From Oscillospiraceae bacterium (GTDB lineage Bacteria > Bacillota > Clostridia > Oscillospirales > Ruminococcaceae), in contig CAAEOA010000064.1 in the NCBI GenBank assembly GCA_900757485.1, positions 1 to 22,945 of the forward strand: 22,945 bases of DNA, in the 5' to 3' direction. A model generated the notes under the pieces. It had not been told where the DNA came from. It searched no databases and was given only the letters and a program-made list of their open reading frames with translations. Both the position numbers and the translations under genes were made by a program. How positions within the stretch are numbered: the first letter of the stretch is position 1; each line of letters starts with the position of its first letter. This document shows, in pieces, positions 6,229 through 14,107 of the stretch.

Positions 6229-7017
6229 TTATTCTGTTTTCTTTTTCTTCTTAGAAACCAAAATAACGACAACAACCACCGCAACAATCACTGCAGCAGC
6301 ACCAACTGCTATCGGAACAACCGGGAACTGTGAACCGGCATTCTCAGATGTATTTGTTTTGTTTGTCGAGGACAATTCCGTCTTATCAGTCTCGTTGTTT
6401 TCGGAGATAGTGGTGCTCGTGGTTGTCTCAGCCTCACCATCTATCATGTATAAAATGTCAACCGGCAGATAGTCAATACCTTTTGCCTCTGCATATGCCC
6501 AAGAACCATCTGATTTCAGATTAACTTTACCGATAAATTCGAAATCTCCTGTGGTAGTAACTGTGGACGCTTCATAAAACTTATCCATCGGACCATAAAA
6601 ATCAGAGCAGAGATAATAAGTATTTCCTGCTTTCAATGTAACATATTCCGATTTTTCCAAATAAGCATATTCGAAATTTCCGTCAACCGAATCCTCGTAT
6701 CCCTGCACAGTGACGCCTGAAAGCACCAAAGCCCCTTCCGAGTCAGTAATCAAAAACGCATGATTGATATTGGCTGCCGAGAAAAACATTCTACCGACAC
6801 CCGTAACCGTAATATCTTTGCTTCCTATCTTGATAGCCGCCCCTGCCCATCCAACTTCGATGGGCGATGTATCTCCCTCAACATTTTTTTCACCTTTCAG
6901 TTCGATGTTTACAATTCCACTTTTACCCGGTTTGGCAGCAGATGCTGACAACATCGTTACTGCGAAAGCCATTGTCATAACCAGCATCAGTGCCGCAATT
7001 TTTATAAAACGTTTCAT
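6229..7017 (-). CDS. Membrane-anchored surface protein with one copy of an unrecognised module
   Basis: A 262-residue protein. Residues 1-28 are a signal peptide (MKRFIKIAALMLVMTMAFAV, cleavage near SASAA). Residues ~35-191 form one globular module homologous to the two modules of the upstream neighbour. Shared points are a Gly-Trp-Ala-Gly turn (56-59), a Gly-x-Lys-Asp strand, NINHAFLI (83-90), TLKAGNTYYLCSDF (127-140) and DKFYEASTVTTTG (145-157). Residues 192-230 are a Ser/Thr/Asn-rich linker. Residues 231-255 are one hydrophobic span followed by five lysines, a stop-transfer anchor with no LPxTG-like motif. It sits at the end of the operon, 26 bases after its paralogue, with AAGGAGAATC before the ATG. 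Inference: a cell-surface glycan- or ligand-binding protein. The module family is not one I can name, and enzymatic activity is not indicated. Confidence 0.75.
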   Translation of the reverse strand: MKRFIKIAALMLVMTMAFAVTMLSASAAKPGKSGIVNIELKGEKNVEGDTSPIEVGWAGAAIKIGSKDITVTGVGRMFFSAANINHAFLITDSEGALVLSGVTVQGYEDSVDGNFEYAYLEKSEYVTLKAGNTYYLCSDFYGPMDKFYEASTVTTTGDFEFIGKVNLKSDGSWAYAEAKGIDYLPVDILYMIDGEAETTTSTTISENNETDKTELSSTNKTNTSENAGSQFPVVPIAVGAAAVIVAVVVVVILVSKKKKKTE

Positions 7018-7043
7018 ATAGATTCTCCTTGTTTTCTCTAAAC

Positions 7044-8387
7044 TTAACGATCAAATACCTTTTTGCTGTAAAATCCCAGTGTAGCGACAGCAATAGCTGA
7101 TAGCAATATCACAACAACCGCAATCATCCAGTTACTATTGTCTCCGGTAACAGGAATTTCCACGACATATCGGAAGGTCAATGGACCCCAGCCAGTGCCG
7201 GCAGCCTCATAAAAATCATACTCGTTGGAAGCATTCAAAATTACAATACCATCCAAAGTAGCAACATCGGTAGTCACTTGTTGGGAAGCAGAATAAAATT
7301 TATCAGTTTCTCCCCAATAGTCAGAAACAATATAGTAAGTTGTATTAGCTTTTAACACAATACCGCCTTCAATGTCGCCGTAAACAAAACCATCTTTGAC
7401 CCCGGTTTTTGCTTTTGCAATTGCCTTACCATAATCCAGCACTAATTCGCCATCAACAGTAGCAATCAAGAAGTTATGTTCTGCCGCACTTTCTGGAGTA
7501 TACCATCTGCCCAACGAAGTGACTTTCACATCTTTATCTCCAATCGTGATACGCATACCGGCCCAACCTGCAGGCATTTTTACATTAGAGCCGGCCACGT
7601 TACCCTCGCCACCCACCGTGACAGATTTCGTGAAATCAACAATGGATTCTTTTACAACTTTATTTGTAGCAGAAGATGTTGCTGTGGAAATAGTAGAAGG
7701 ATCTGTAACGGAAGGAGTAGAAGGATTCAGGACGGAAGTGGTAGAAGAATCCAGGATTGAAGTGGTAGAAGAATCGGTGGTAGAAACAGTAGAAGTGGTA
7801 TCTGTTGCAGATTCCTCTTCTTCATATTTCAAGTCCAATGGACCCCAGCCAATTCCGGCAGCGGCATGAAAATCATAGGTTGCTCCTAAAATTACAATAC
7901 CGTCAATGCTGGCTGCATCAGTTGTGACGGCAGTAGAACCTGCATAAAATTTGTCGGTAGCTCCCCAGTAGTCAGACATAATATAATAAGAAGCGTTCGC
8001 CTGTAAAGTCACTTTACCGGGAATCTCCGCATACAGAAACTGATCTATCGGTGCATCAGCATTGGCTACGCTTTGAATACCATCTTTCACAATAGAGCCA
8101 TCCAGATTGGCAATAAAGAAGTTATGGGTAGCATTGCTGCCTTGTGCGTAAATACGTCCCAAGTGAGTAACCACCAAATCCTTCTCACCTACTGTAATTC
8201 TCATACCAGCCCACCCGCCGGGCATGGAAATGGTAGAATCAGGGACATTAGCTTCTCCTGCCAAGGTAATATCTGTGGTAAGAGACTTAACAACCACAGA
8301 AGCACTTGCCTGCATCGATATGAACATCATCGATAACATCATAACAGCCATCAAAAAAGATATGATTTTTTTGCTTAGAATTTGCAT
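7044..8387 (-). CDS. Sortase-type surface protein with two copies of an unrecognised module
   Basis: A 447-residue protein with a signal peptide at residues 1-30 and two homologous modules at ~33-187 and ~248-407. These share GGWAGMRIT or AGWAGMRIT, VTxLGRxY, a central HNFxIA, YYIxSDYWGxTDKFY, VTTD, DGIVIL, and the closing GWGPL followed by D/T-L/F-K/R-Y. A Ser/Thr-rich linker (188-247) with 8-residue repeats joins them. The C-terminus has IPVTG (411-415), then ~24 hydrophobic residues and a basic tail, the pattern of an LPxTG-like sorting signal with Ile in first place. It would be wall-anchored, while its paralogue downstream is membrane-anchored. AGGAGGATC precedes the ATG. Position between a GH2 gene and the operon end suggests sugar capture at the surface; this is inference. 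The module may be a new carbohydrate-binding type. Confidence 0.75.
   Translation of the reverse strand: MQILSKKIISFLMAVMMLSMMFISMQASASVVVKSLTTDITLAGEANVPDSTISMPGGWAGMRITVGEKDLVVTHLGRIYAQGSNATHNFFIANLDGSIVKDGIQSVANADAPIDQFLYAEIPGKVTLQANASYYIMSDYWGATDKFYAGSTAVTTDAASIDGIVILGATYDFHAAAGIGWGPLDLKYEEEESATDTTSTVSTTDSSTTSILDSSTTSVLNPSTPSVTDPSTISTATSSATNKVVKESIVDFTKSVTVGGEGNVAGSNVKMPAGWAGMRITIGDKDVKVTSLGRWYTPESAAEHNFLIATVDGELVLDYGKAIAKAKTGVKDGFVYGDIEGGIVLKANTTYYIVSDYWGETDKFYSASQQVTTDVATLDGIVILNASNEYDFYEAAGTGWGPLTFRYVVEIPVTGDNSNWMIAVVVILLSAIAVATLGFYSKKVFDR
7680..7775 (-). repeat. Four 24-bp tandem units coding an 8-residue Ser/Thr linker repeat
   Basis: Residues 205-236 of the two-module surface protein read as four 8-residue units: DSSTTSIL, DSSTTSVL, NPSTPSVT and DPSTISTA. 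The DNA shows a matching 24-base period (for example GAAGTGGTAGAAGAATC on the plus strand). Length could change in frame by slippage and alter the reach of the outer module. Confidence 0.75.
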
Positions 8388-8405
8388 TGTTTGATCCTCC
8401 TAATA

Positions 8406-10571
8406 TTATTTTTCATCTTCGAGCCATGCCCAGTATGCGCGCAATGCCAAACCGTGATGCATCTGGTATGGGTGTCCCGGAACATGCTCTGGATGATTAA
8501 AAGCTTTTACATATAGATTTTCAGTAATCAGTTCTCCCTCTTTTGAGGTCACCGTCAGCCGAACTGTATACTCTTTCTCTTTTTCCACAGCAAAATGAAG
8601 ATCTGACACACGAATATTACAGTTTTTCGGCGCTTCAACCTCATAACAAGATTCGTGAACTGTGTTGAGCGATTCGTCGGTCACCAAACAGCGAACCGAC
8701 ACCTTACCCAAAGACTTCAGCGTATCATTCACTAAATGAATAGACACCGGTTCATACCGTTTTGCTTCCATAATCACAGCAATTGGTTGATTACTTTCAG
8801 CCATCGCTTTCTGCCCCAGCTTTGGAATACCCCGGCGATCATACACACCAAAGTGACTGGTAGGAGCTACATCGGTAAATAAAAATTGATAATGTCCGCC
8901 GCAAGGGCTAAACTTATGCAAACGATAATGCTCAATAAAATATTTAATGTATCTGTACTGATACTCGTGGATACGATCAACACCATCATTTACTTTGCCG
9001 AGAATCTGAATAATTTCCGGGTCATCCCGCAAGGTGGAATATACCGGAGGTGCATCCATACCGAATTCAGTGTTGAATTTTTCTTGCCAATCAAAAATAT
9101 TGGTATAGTGAGTATGTATTCCATGAAGAGAGCCTTCGTAATTATGGCTGTCACCGCTATAAAGATCGTTGGCGGCCCAAGAATTTAGAATATAGGGGCG
9201 CTGCGGGTCCAATTGCGCAATAAGTTCCATCATCTGAGGACCAGGACGCTCTGTGATATAACTATCCTGTCGGGCTTCATTTAACAACACCCAAGAGAAA
9301 ATGCAAGGATGATTTTTCAGCCGAATGACCGTATCACCGAAAATTTTCAATGCACGCTCCGTCCATTCTTCTGTGGTAGGATGAGTCCAATTGAAATCAG
9401 AATCTTGCATCAGCAAAATGCCGGCTTCATCACACATATCATAAAAGCAATCTTTTTCTACATGCACATGAATGCGCCAAGTATTCAACCCGCAAGCCTT
9501 GGCATTAGTAATATCACGATGATACAGAGCAGGAGAATTGGCAGAAATATATGTATCCGGAAAATATGTCGCTCCGCGTAAATAGATTTTTTCTCCGTTT
9601 AAGATATAGTACATTTCGTCTGGTGTACGGACCAGATCAATTTTTCGAATGCCAATATTTTGCTCAGATTTCAATAACGATTTCCCGTCAATCTCGATCG
9701 TCAAAGTGACAGTATACCGATATGGGTATCCCCAATCCCAAACCGTCCACAACTTGGGATTTTCCACCATAAGCAGTTCACTAAGCAATGTAGTGCCCTC
9801 TTTTAATTCAATCGTGCCGGTTTTTTCATCACAGACCTGTGGCTCTCCCAGCAAACGAATACTAAGACGATAATCTACACTGATGTTTCGGTGGCTGATA
9901 ATCTTATATTCTGCCTTTACATCCGCATGACTGAAATCCTCATTCAATGTGCTGACTACGGATGGAGTCTGTGCCAGCCGGAAGCCACTATACGTTTCCA
10001 TTTCCACATCATTCCAAATACCTATCGGGTTCACATCACGGGGAATGAAGGTGTCCGAATGTTCATAAGTCCCCTTCATCTGATCACGAATCAAATGTAA
10101 AAAACGATCATTAGCCAGACCGGGCATAATGTTATTTTCCCACGGCGCACGCACTTTAACAACCAACAGATTGTCTTTGTCTTTCAGTAAGTGCCCGACC
10201 TCAAAGGTAAACGGATTTTGATAACCCTCGTGACTTCCCAGATAGGTTTCATTTAGCCACACATCAGCAAAGTAATCTACACCTTTAAAGGTCAATACTG
10301 CATATTCATCCCGATTGGGCATATCAAAGATATTCCGATACCACCAAGGATGTTCATTGAACTGCCGCAGACCGAATCCATAATAAGGATTATCCGCCAG
10401 CGTAAGCTGCAAATGTTCCAGACGATCAATTGGCTGCCAGGGCGGTGTAGCTGTCATTTTTGGCAATCCAAACATTAAAGGATCAAAATCCGCTTTATAC
10501 ATCTGATAAAACTCACCAAGCTCATGAATGTCCTGAATGACACCCCAGCCTTTTTTTAATTGTATTTTCAT
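8406..10571 (-). CDS. Glycoside hydrolase family 2 enzyme (beta-glycosidase), cytoplasmic
   Basis: A 721-residue GH2 protein. The N-terminal sugar-binding jelly roll spans ~40-190 and contains WWYRNIF, VDYFADVWLNETYLGSHEGY (99-118) and PFTFEV. An Ig-like domain follows at ~195-310, then the TIM barrel from ~312 (GIRKIDL, LRGATYFPDTY, NTWRIHVHVEKDCFYDMCDE). The acid/base is Glu432 in WVLLNEAR, and the nucleophile is likely Glu502 in FNTEFGMDAPP. About 120 residues of beta-sandwich follow the barrel. There is no signal peptide, so it should act on imported oligosaccharides. Motifs resemble the beta-mannosidase/glucosaminidase side of GH2 more than classic lacZ, but specificity is unsettled. AGGAG precedes the ATG; it lies 18 bases from the permease gene upstream and 18 from the surface-protein gene downstream. 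Confidence 0.9.
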   Translation of the reverse strand: MKIQLKKGWGVIQDIHELGEFYQMYKADFDPLMFGLPKMTATPPWQPIDRLEHLQLTLADNPYYGFGLRQFNEHPWWYRNIFDMPNRDEYAVLTFKGVDYFADVWLNETYLGSHEGYQNPFTFEVGHLLKDKDNLLVVKVRAPWENNIMPGLANDRFLHLIRDQMKGTYEHSDTFIPRDVNPIGIWNDVEMETYSGFRLAQTPSVVSTLNEDFSHADVKAEYKIISHRNISVDYRLSIRLLGEPQVCDEKTGTIELKEGTTLLSELLMVENPKLWTVWDWGYPYRYTVTLTIEIDGKSLLKSEQNIGIRKIDLVRTPDEMYYILNGEKIYLRGATYFPDTYISANSPALYHRDITNAKACGLNTWRIHVHVEKDCFYDMCDEAGILLMQDSDFNWTHPTTEEWTERALKIFGDTVIRLKNHPCIFSWVLLNEARQDSYITERPGPQMMELIAQLDPQRPYILNSWAANDLYSGDSHNYEGSLHGIHTHYTNIFDWQEKFNTEFGMDAPPVYSTLRDDPEIIQILGKVNDGVDRIHEYQYRYIKYFIEHYRLHKFSPCGGHYQFLFTDVAPTSHFGVYDRRGIPKLGQKAMAESNQPIAVIMEAKRYEPVSIHLVNDTLKSLGKVSVRCLVTDESLNTVHESCYEVEAPKNCNIRVSDLHFAVEKEKEYTVRLTVTSKEGELITENLYVKAFNHPEHVPGHPYQMHHGLALRAYWAWLEDEK

Positions 10572-10589
10572 ACTTTACTCCTATTATAA

Positions 10590-11471
10590 TTATTCTTTTA
10601 CTGCTCCCAACACCATGCCATCCTTAATATGTCGCTGTAACAAAGGAAAAACTACGATAACCGGAATAATAGACAATACAATCAACGCAGCATTTATCGC
10701 CTGTCGAGGTGCACCGGTGATTCCTGTCACTGCGTCGGTGTATGTACCTGTCTTTTGCAACGCATTGTAGATATAGGTTTGCAAGGGGTACATATCCATA
10801 TCTTTCATATAGATGAGTCCACTAAACCAATCGTTCCAATGTCCCACCAAGCACAGCAAAGACAGCGTAGCAATAGACGGCTTTGACATCGGCAGATAAA
10901 TTTTAATCAGAACTTGGAAATGCGAAGCACCATCTAAAAAAGCTGATTCTAACACGGCTGATGGCAGCATCCGAAAGAAATTCATCAGAATAATCATATT
11001 TCCTACCGGCACTCCGCCGAGTACCAACGCTCCAATAGTATTAACCAGTCCCAAATCCTTAATCAGAATATAGTAAGGAATGATACCTCCGCTAAACAAC
11101 ATCGAGACGAAGAATATGACAACAAAGAACTGCCTCCCAAAGAAATCTTTTTTGGAAAATGACAGAGGATATGCAGCCGATATAGTAAGCAACATGCTCC
11201 AAGCCGTCCCCAACACCATACGCAATAAAGTAATGCCGAATGCTCGATACACAGTAACATCGGTCAATACCGTCTGGAAGGCATCCAGATGAAATCCCAC
11301 CGGAAGCAAACCTACAGAATTGGCGGCAGTGGAAGCGGCATCGCTAAAAGAAACTGCCAGTATATGAACAAAGGGAATAACACACAGCAGCGCCAACAGA
11401 GTCAGAAAACAGCCGTTGACCACGCTGAAAACACGATAGGAGATTGAATCCTTGATTCTATTTTTTTTCAT
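10590..11471 (-). CDS. ABC sugar transporter permease, LplC/MalG type
   Basis: Inner-membrane permease of a carbohydrate uptake-1 type ABC importer, 293 residues from the chosen ATG at 11471. A GTG at 11480 is in frame, but it abuts the AGGAGG site, while the ATG has a 9-base spacing, so the ATG is preferred. Six hydrophobic segments are visible, beginning with CFLTLLALLCVIPFVHILAV. The EAA loop that contacts the ATPase reads ESAFLDGASHFQVLIKIYLP. The C-terminus ends DGMVLGAVKE, typical for LplC-like permeases. Its partner LplB-like gene ends only a few bases upstream, so the two are translationally linked. Confidence 0.92.
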   Translation of the reverse strand: MKKNRIKDSISYRVFSVVNGCFLTLLALLCVIPFVHILAVSFSDAASTAANSVGLLPVGFHLDAFQTVLTDVTVYRAFGITLLRMVLGTAWSMLLTISAAYPLSFSKKDFFGRQFFVVIFFVSMLFSGGIIPYYILIKDLGLVNTIGALVLGGVPVGNMIILMNFFRMLPSAVLESAFLDGASHFQVLIKIYLPMSKPSIATLSLLCLVGHWNDWFSGLIYMKDMDMYPLQTYIYNALQKTGTYTDAVTGITGAPRQAINAALIVLSIIPVIVVFPLLQRHIKDGMVLGAVKE

Positions 11472-11484
11472 ACCGTTCACCCTC

Positions 11485-12405
11485 CTAAAACACTCGATAT
11501 TTCAGTTTTTTATCAGCAATCCAGTAAGAAAAACCAATCAAAACACAAGAAATAACCGATTTAAAGAGGCCGACCGTTGTACCAAAGGAATACTGAGCGC
11601 CCATCAAGCCAACACGATAGACATAGGTATCAATAATATCAGACGATTCCATCACCACGCCGTTATATAAATTAAAAACCTGATCAAATCCCGCATTCAG
11701 GATATTTCCCATATTCAGGATTACTAACAAAACAACAAAGGGCATGATGCTTTTCAACGTAATATGCCATGTCTGCTGTAAACGATTCGCACCGTCAATC
11801 TTTGCCGCTTCATATAGTGAAACATCCACACCGGAAATCGCAGCACTGTAAAGGATCGCAGAAAAACCTGCCTCCTGCCACAAATTGCTAACCACCAAAA
11901 TGACACGAAACCATATATCATTTCCCATAAAGTAAATGGGTTCAGACATGCCGAGGCTCAACAAAAGCTGGTTGACAATTCCATATTTGGCAAACACAGA
12001 TTTTACTAAACCTCCCAAAATGATCCAAGACAAAAAATGCGGAAAAATCATCAGTGACTGTGCCGCGCTGCGCAGATATCGGTTTTTCAACTCGTTTAGC
12101 AAAAGTGCCAACAGGAGTGAAAAAAACAGCAGCGTGACAATCTTCAGCAAGGCAATCTCCAGTGTATTGCCAAGAATTTGGTAAAAATCCGCCATCCCAA
12201 ACAGCTTCTCAAAATACCGAAATCCTACCCAATGCTGATTGAACATACTCTTCGTAGGATTATATTTCTGAAAAGCCAAAACAATACCGTACATGGGTAC
12301 GTAACTAAACAGCAGGGTAGCTAAAAACGCCGGCAACATAATCAAGTACAATTGACGGGATTTTTTGATTCGCTTCCAAACGGAAGTATTACCTTTGACT
12401 TGCAT
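11485..12405 (-). CDS. ABC sugar transporter permease, LplB type
   Basis: A 306-residue membrane protein and partner of the LplC-type permease. The N-terminus (KSRQLYLIMLPAFLATLLFS, then YVPMYGIVLAFQKYNP) is characteristic of LplB/YtcP-like components in Firmicutes. Six membrane segments can be traced. The EAA loop is YEAAKIDGANRLQQTWHITL. The C-terminus is DKKLKYRVF. Its stop codon TAG overlaps the AGGAGG site of the next gene. No ATP-binding subunit is encoded in the window, which is usual for this group because one shared MsmX-like ATPase can serve several importers. Confidence 0.92.
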   Translation of the reverse strand: MQVKGNTSVWKRIKKSRQLYLIMLPAFLATLLFSYVPMYGIVLAFQKYNPTKSMFNQHWVGFRYFEKLFGMADFYQILGNTLEIALLKIVTLLFFSLLLALLLNELKNRYLRSAAQSLMIFPHFLSWIILGGLVKSVFAKYGIVNQLLLSLGMSEPIYFMGNDIWFRVILVVSNLWQEAGFSAILYSAAISGVDVSLYEAAKIDGANRLQQTWHITLKSIMPFVVLLVILNMGNILNAGFDQVFNLYNGVVMESSDIIDTYVYRVGLMGAQYSFGTTVGLFKSVISCVLIGFSYWIADKKLKYRVF

Positions 12406-12420
12406 TCAAGAAACCTCGCT

Positions 12421-14085
12421 TTACGATTGACTGGAATACCACTGATTGACCTCATCCAACATTGTTTGACCGCCCTCTTTGTACCATTCTTTTACAAAGG
12501 CATCAAAGGTATCAATAGAATCTCCCATAATAATGTTCGTATAGCATTCCACCATCATCTTGTCCAGCGTAACCTTGTTGAAAGCAGAATCTTCCGATAA
12601 CATGCCGTGATATTCATTAAATTTTAAATTACCCATATACTGATCCATCACCGGTGCAGCAGATGTGTATATCTTATACAGTTTCCAGCCTTCACCGGAA
12701 ATATTGGCAGTATTTTTAGGATCTTTCAGATAATCATTAATATAATTAAAGGTCATCTTGGAATACACATGGTTGTTAATTTCCGTTTCCGGATTAGCGG
12801 AGGACAGCACCTCGCGGATGCTTTTGCCGATGCTGTTAAACGTCAGCACGCCGTCAAACTGGTACGGAAGTGCATATTCTCCAATCAGCTTTACTGTTTT
12901 ATGATCTGTAGTCATGCGCTCCGTAAGCCATCCATTGTACTCTCCGCCGTCCGTCCACAGCTCTGCCCACAGATTCATGGATTTCAACAACGCTTCCGGA
13001 TGCTCATATCCTTTTCGTACCACCACATACCCATTAACATAATCGGTACCCTTTGGCCTTGCTTTGCTGTCAGCATTTAAGGCAGGAAGAGGATAGGCTT
13101 CCCAATCCGCATTAGAATCATTCAGCAAGCTACCGGAAAGCAACCCAGGATAGTAATATTGACCGAATACGATGCCATATTGACCGACAGAAATCATTTC
13201 TTCCTCCGTAGAGCCTTTCGCAGCCCAGTCGGAGTCAATCAAACCGGCTTTGAACATGTCTTGCATTGCCTTAAGTGCATTCTTCATATTATCGGTAATA
13301 CCGGAATAGATTAGTTTATTAGTAGATTCATCCTTGACGAAGTAATCATAATAGGCACCGTACATTTGCGAAATCGAATCAAAAGAAACCGAACCGGCGC
13401 CTAAAAAAGAGAATCCCGAACTGTTATTGGCACACAAGCCGCTCTTTTTCAAAGTATCAATATATTGGCATAGCTCCTGATACGTTGTAGGGGCTGATAG
13501 ACCCAATTTTTTCATCCAATCAGTACGAATCCACATAAAACCGGTGTTACCTGCATAAGAGGAAGTTAACGGAACACCATACAGCTTTCCCTCATGAGTA
13601 GGAAAGTCTAACAACATTTTATCTCCGTATTCAATATTTTCTTTCAAACGATCGGAAGCATAATAATCGTAATAATCCGTCAAATCTTCAATTTGATCAT
13701 TTTCAATCAAAGTTTGCAGTTGAGCACCATCCACCATAAAAACATCCGGCAAATCGTTGCCTGCAATATCCAGGTTAAGTTTCGTAAAATAAGAACTATA
13801 ATCCGTTGTCCAAACAGATTCCCATTCCATATTCAACTTTTCTTTGAAAAAGTCTCGGATAAAATTATCCGATTTATCTTCGCCTCGTGCATATGTAACA
13901 CTGGTATTTTGATACCGTACTTGTGTAACCTTCAAGGTTTCCTCATATGGCACCAAAGGACCGTCATTTTCGTCAAATTGATGTTTACTATCTTTACCGC
14001 TCTGTCCTCCTCCGCAGCCGGTACAGGAACAAAATATCATCCCTGTAACCAAAAGCAGAGAAATCAAATTAAAAACTCTTTTCAT
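12421..14085 (-). CDS. Extracellular solute-binding lipoprotein of the sugar ABC importer
   Basis: About 554 residues from the ATG at 14085, which is preferred over an in-frame ATG at 14103 because AGGAGG sits directly before it and the signal peptide then starts properly with MKRVFNLISLLLV. Three cysteines lie at the signal end (FCSCTGCGG); lipidation is likely at one of the last two. The mature protein has the large LplA/YtcQ-like binding-protein layout, with TDYSSYFTKLNLDIAGNDLP, DVFMVDGAQLQTLIEND, and TGFMWIRTDWMKKLGLSAPT, typical of family 1 solute-binding proteins for oligosaccharides. The length (~550) suits larger ligands than monosaccharides. It lies directly upstream of the two permease genes, 15 bases apart. 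Confidence 0.92.
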   Translation of the reverse strand: MKRVFNLISLLLVTGMIFCSCTGCGGGQSGKDSKHQFDENDGPLVPYEETLKVTQVRYQNTSVTYARGEDKSDNFIRDFFKEKLNMEWESVWTTDYSSYFTKLNLDIAGNDLPDVFMVDGAQLQTLIENDQIEDLTDYYDYYASDRLKENIEYGDKMLLDFPTHEGKLYGVPLTSSYAGNTGFMWIRTDWMKKLGLSAPTTYQELCQYIDTLKKSGLCANNSSGFSFLGAGSVSFDSISQMYGAYYDYFVKDESTNKLIYSGITDNMKNALKAMQDMFKAGLIDSDWAAKGSTEEEMISVGQYGIVFGQYYYPGLLSGSLLNDSNADWEAYPLPALNADSKARPKGTDYVNGYVVVRKGYEHPEALLKSMNLWAELWTDGGEYNGWLTERMTTDHKTVKLIGEYALPYQFDGVLTFNSIGKSIREVLSSANPETEINNHVYSKMTFNYINDYLKDPKNTANISGEGWKLYKIYTSAAPVMDQYMGNLKFNEYHGMLSEDSAFNKVTLDKMMVECYTNIIMGDSIDTFDAFVKEWYKEGGQTMLDEVNQWYSSQS

Positions 14086-14107
14086 TTTAATTCCTCCTGT
14101 CATTTCT

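Noticed and set aside
7680..7775. CRISPR-like array
   Set aside because: The 24-bp units are contiguous and code an 8-residue linker in frame; there are no spacers.
7476..7869. Plus-strand frames over the two-module surface protein
   Set aside because: They are mirror images of the Ser/Thr repeat coding region, without start signals.
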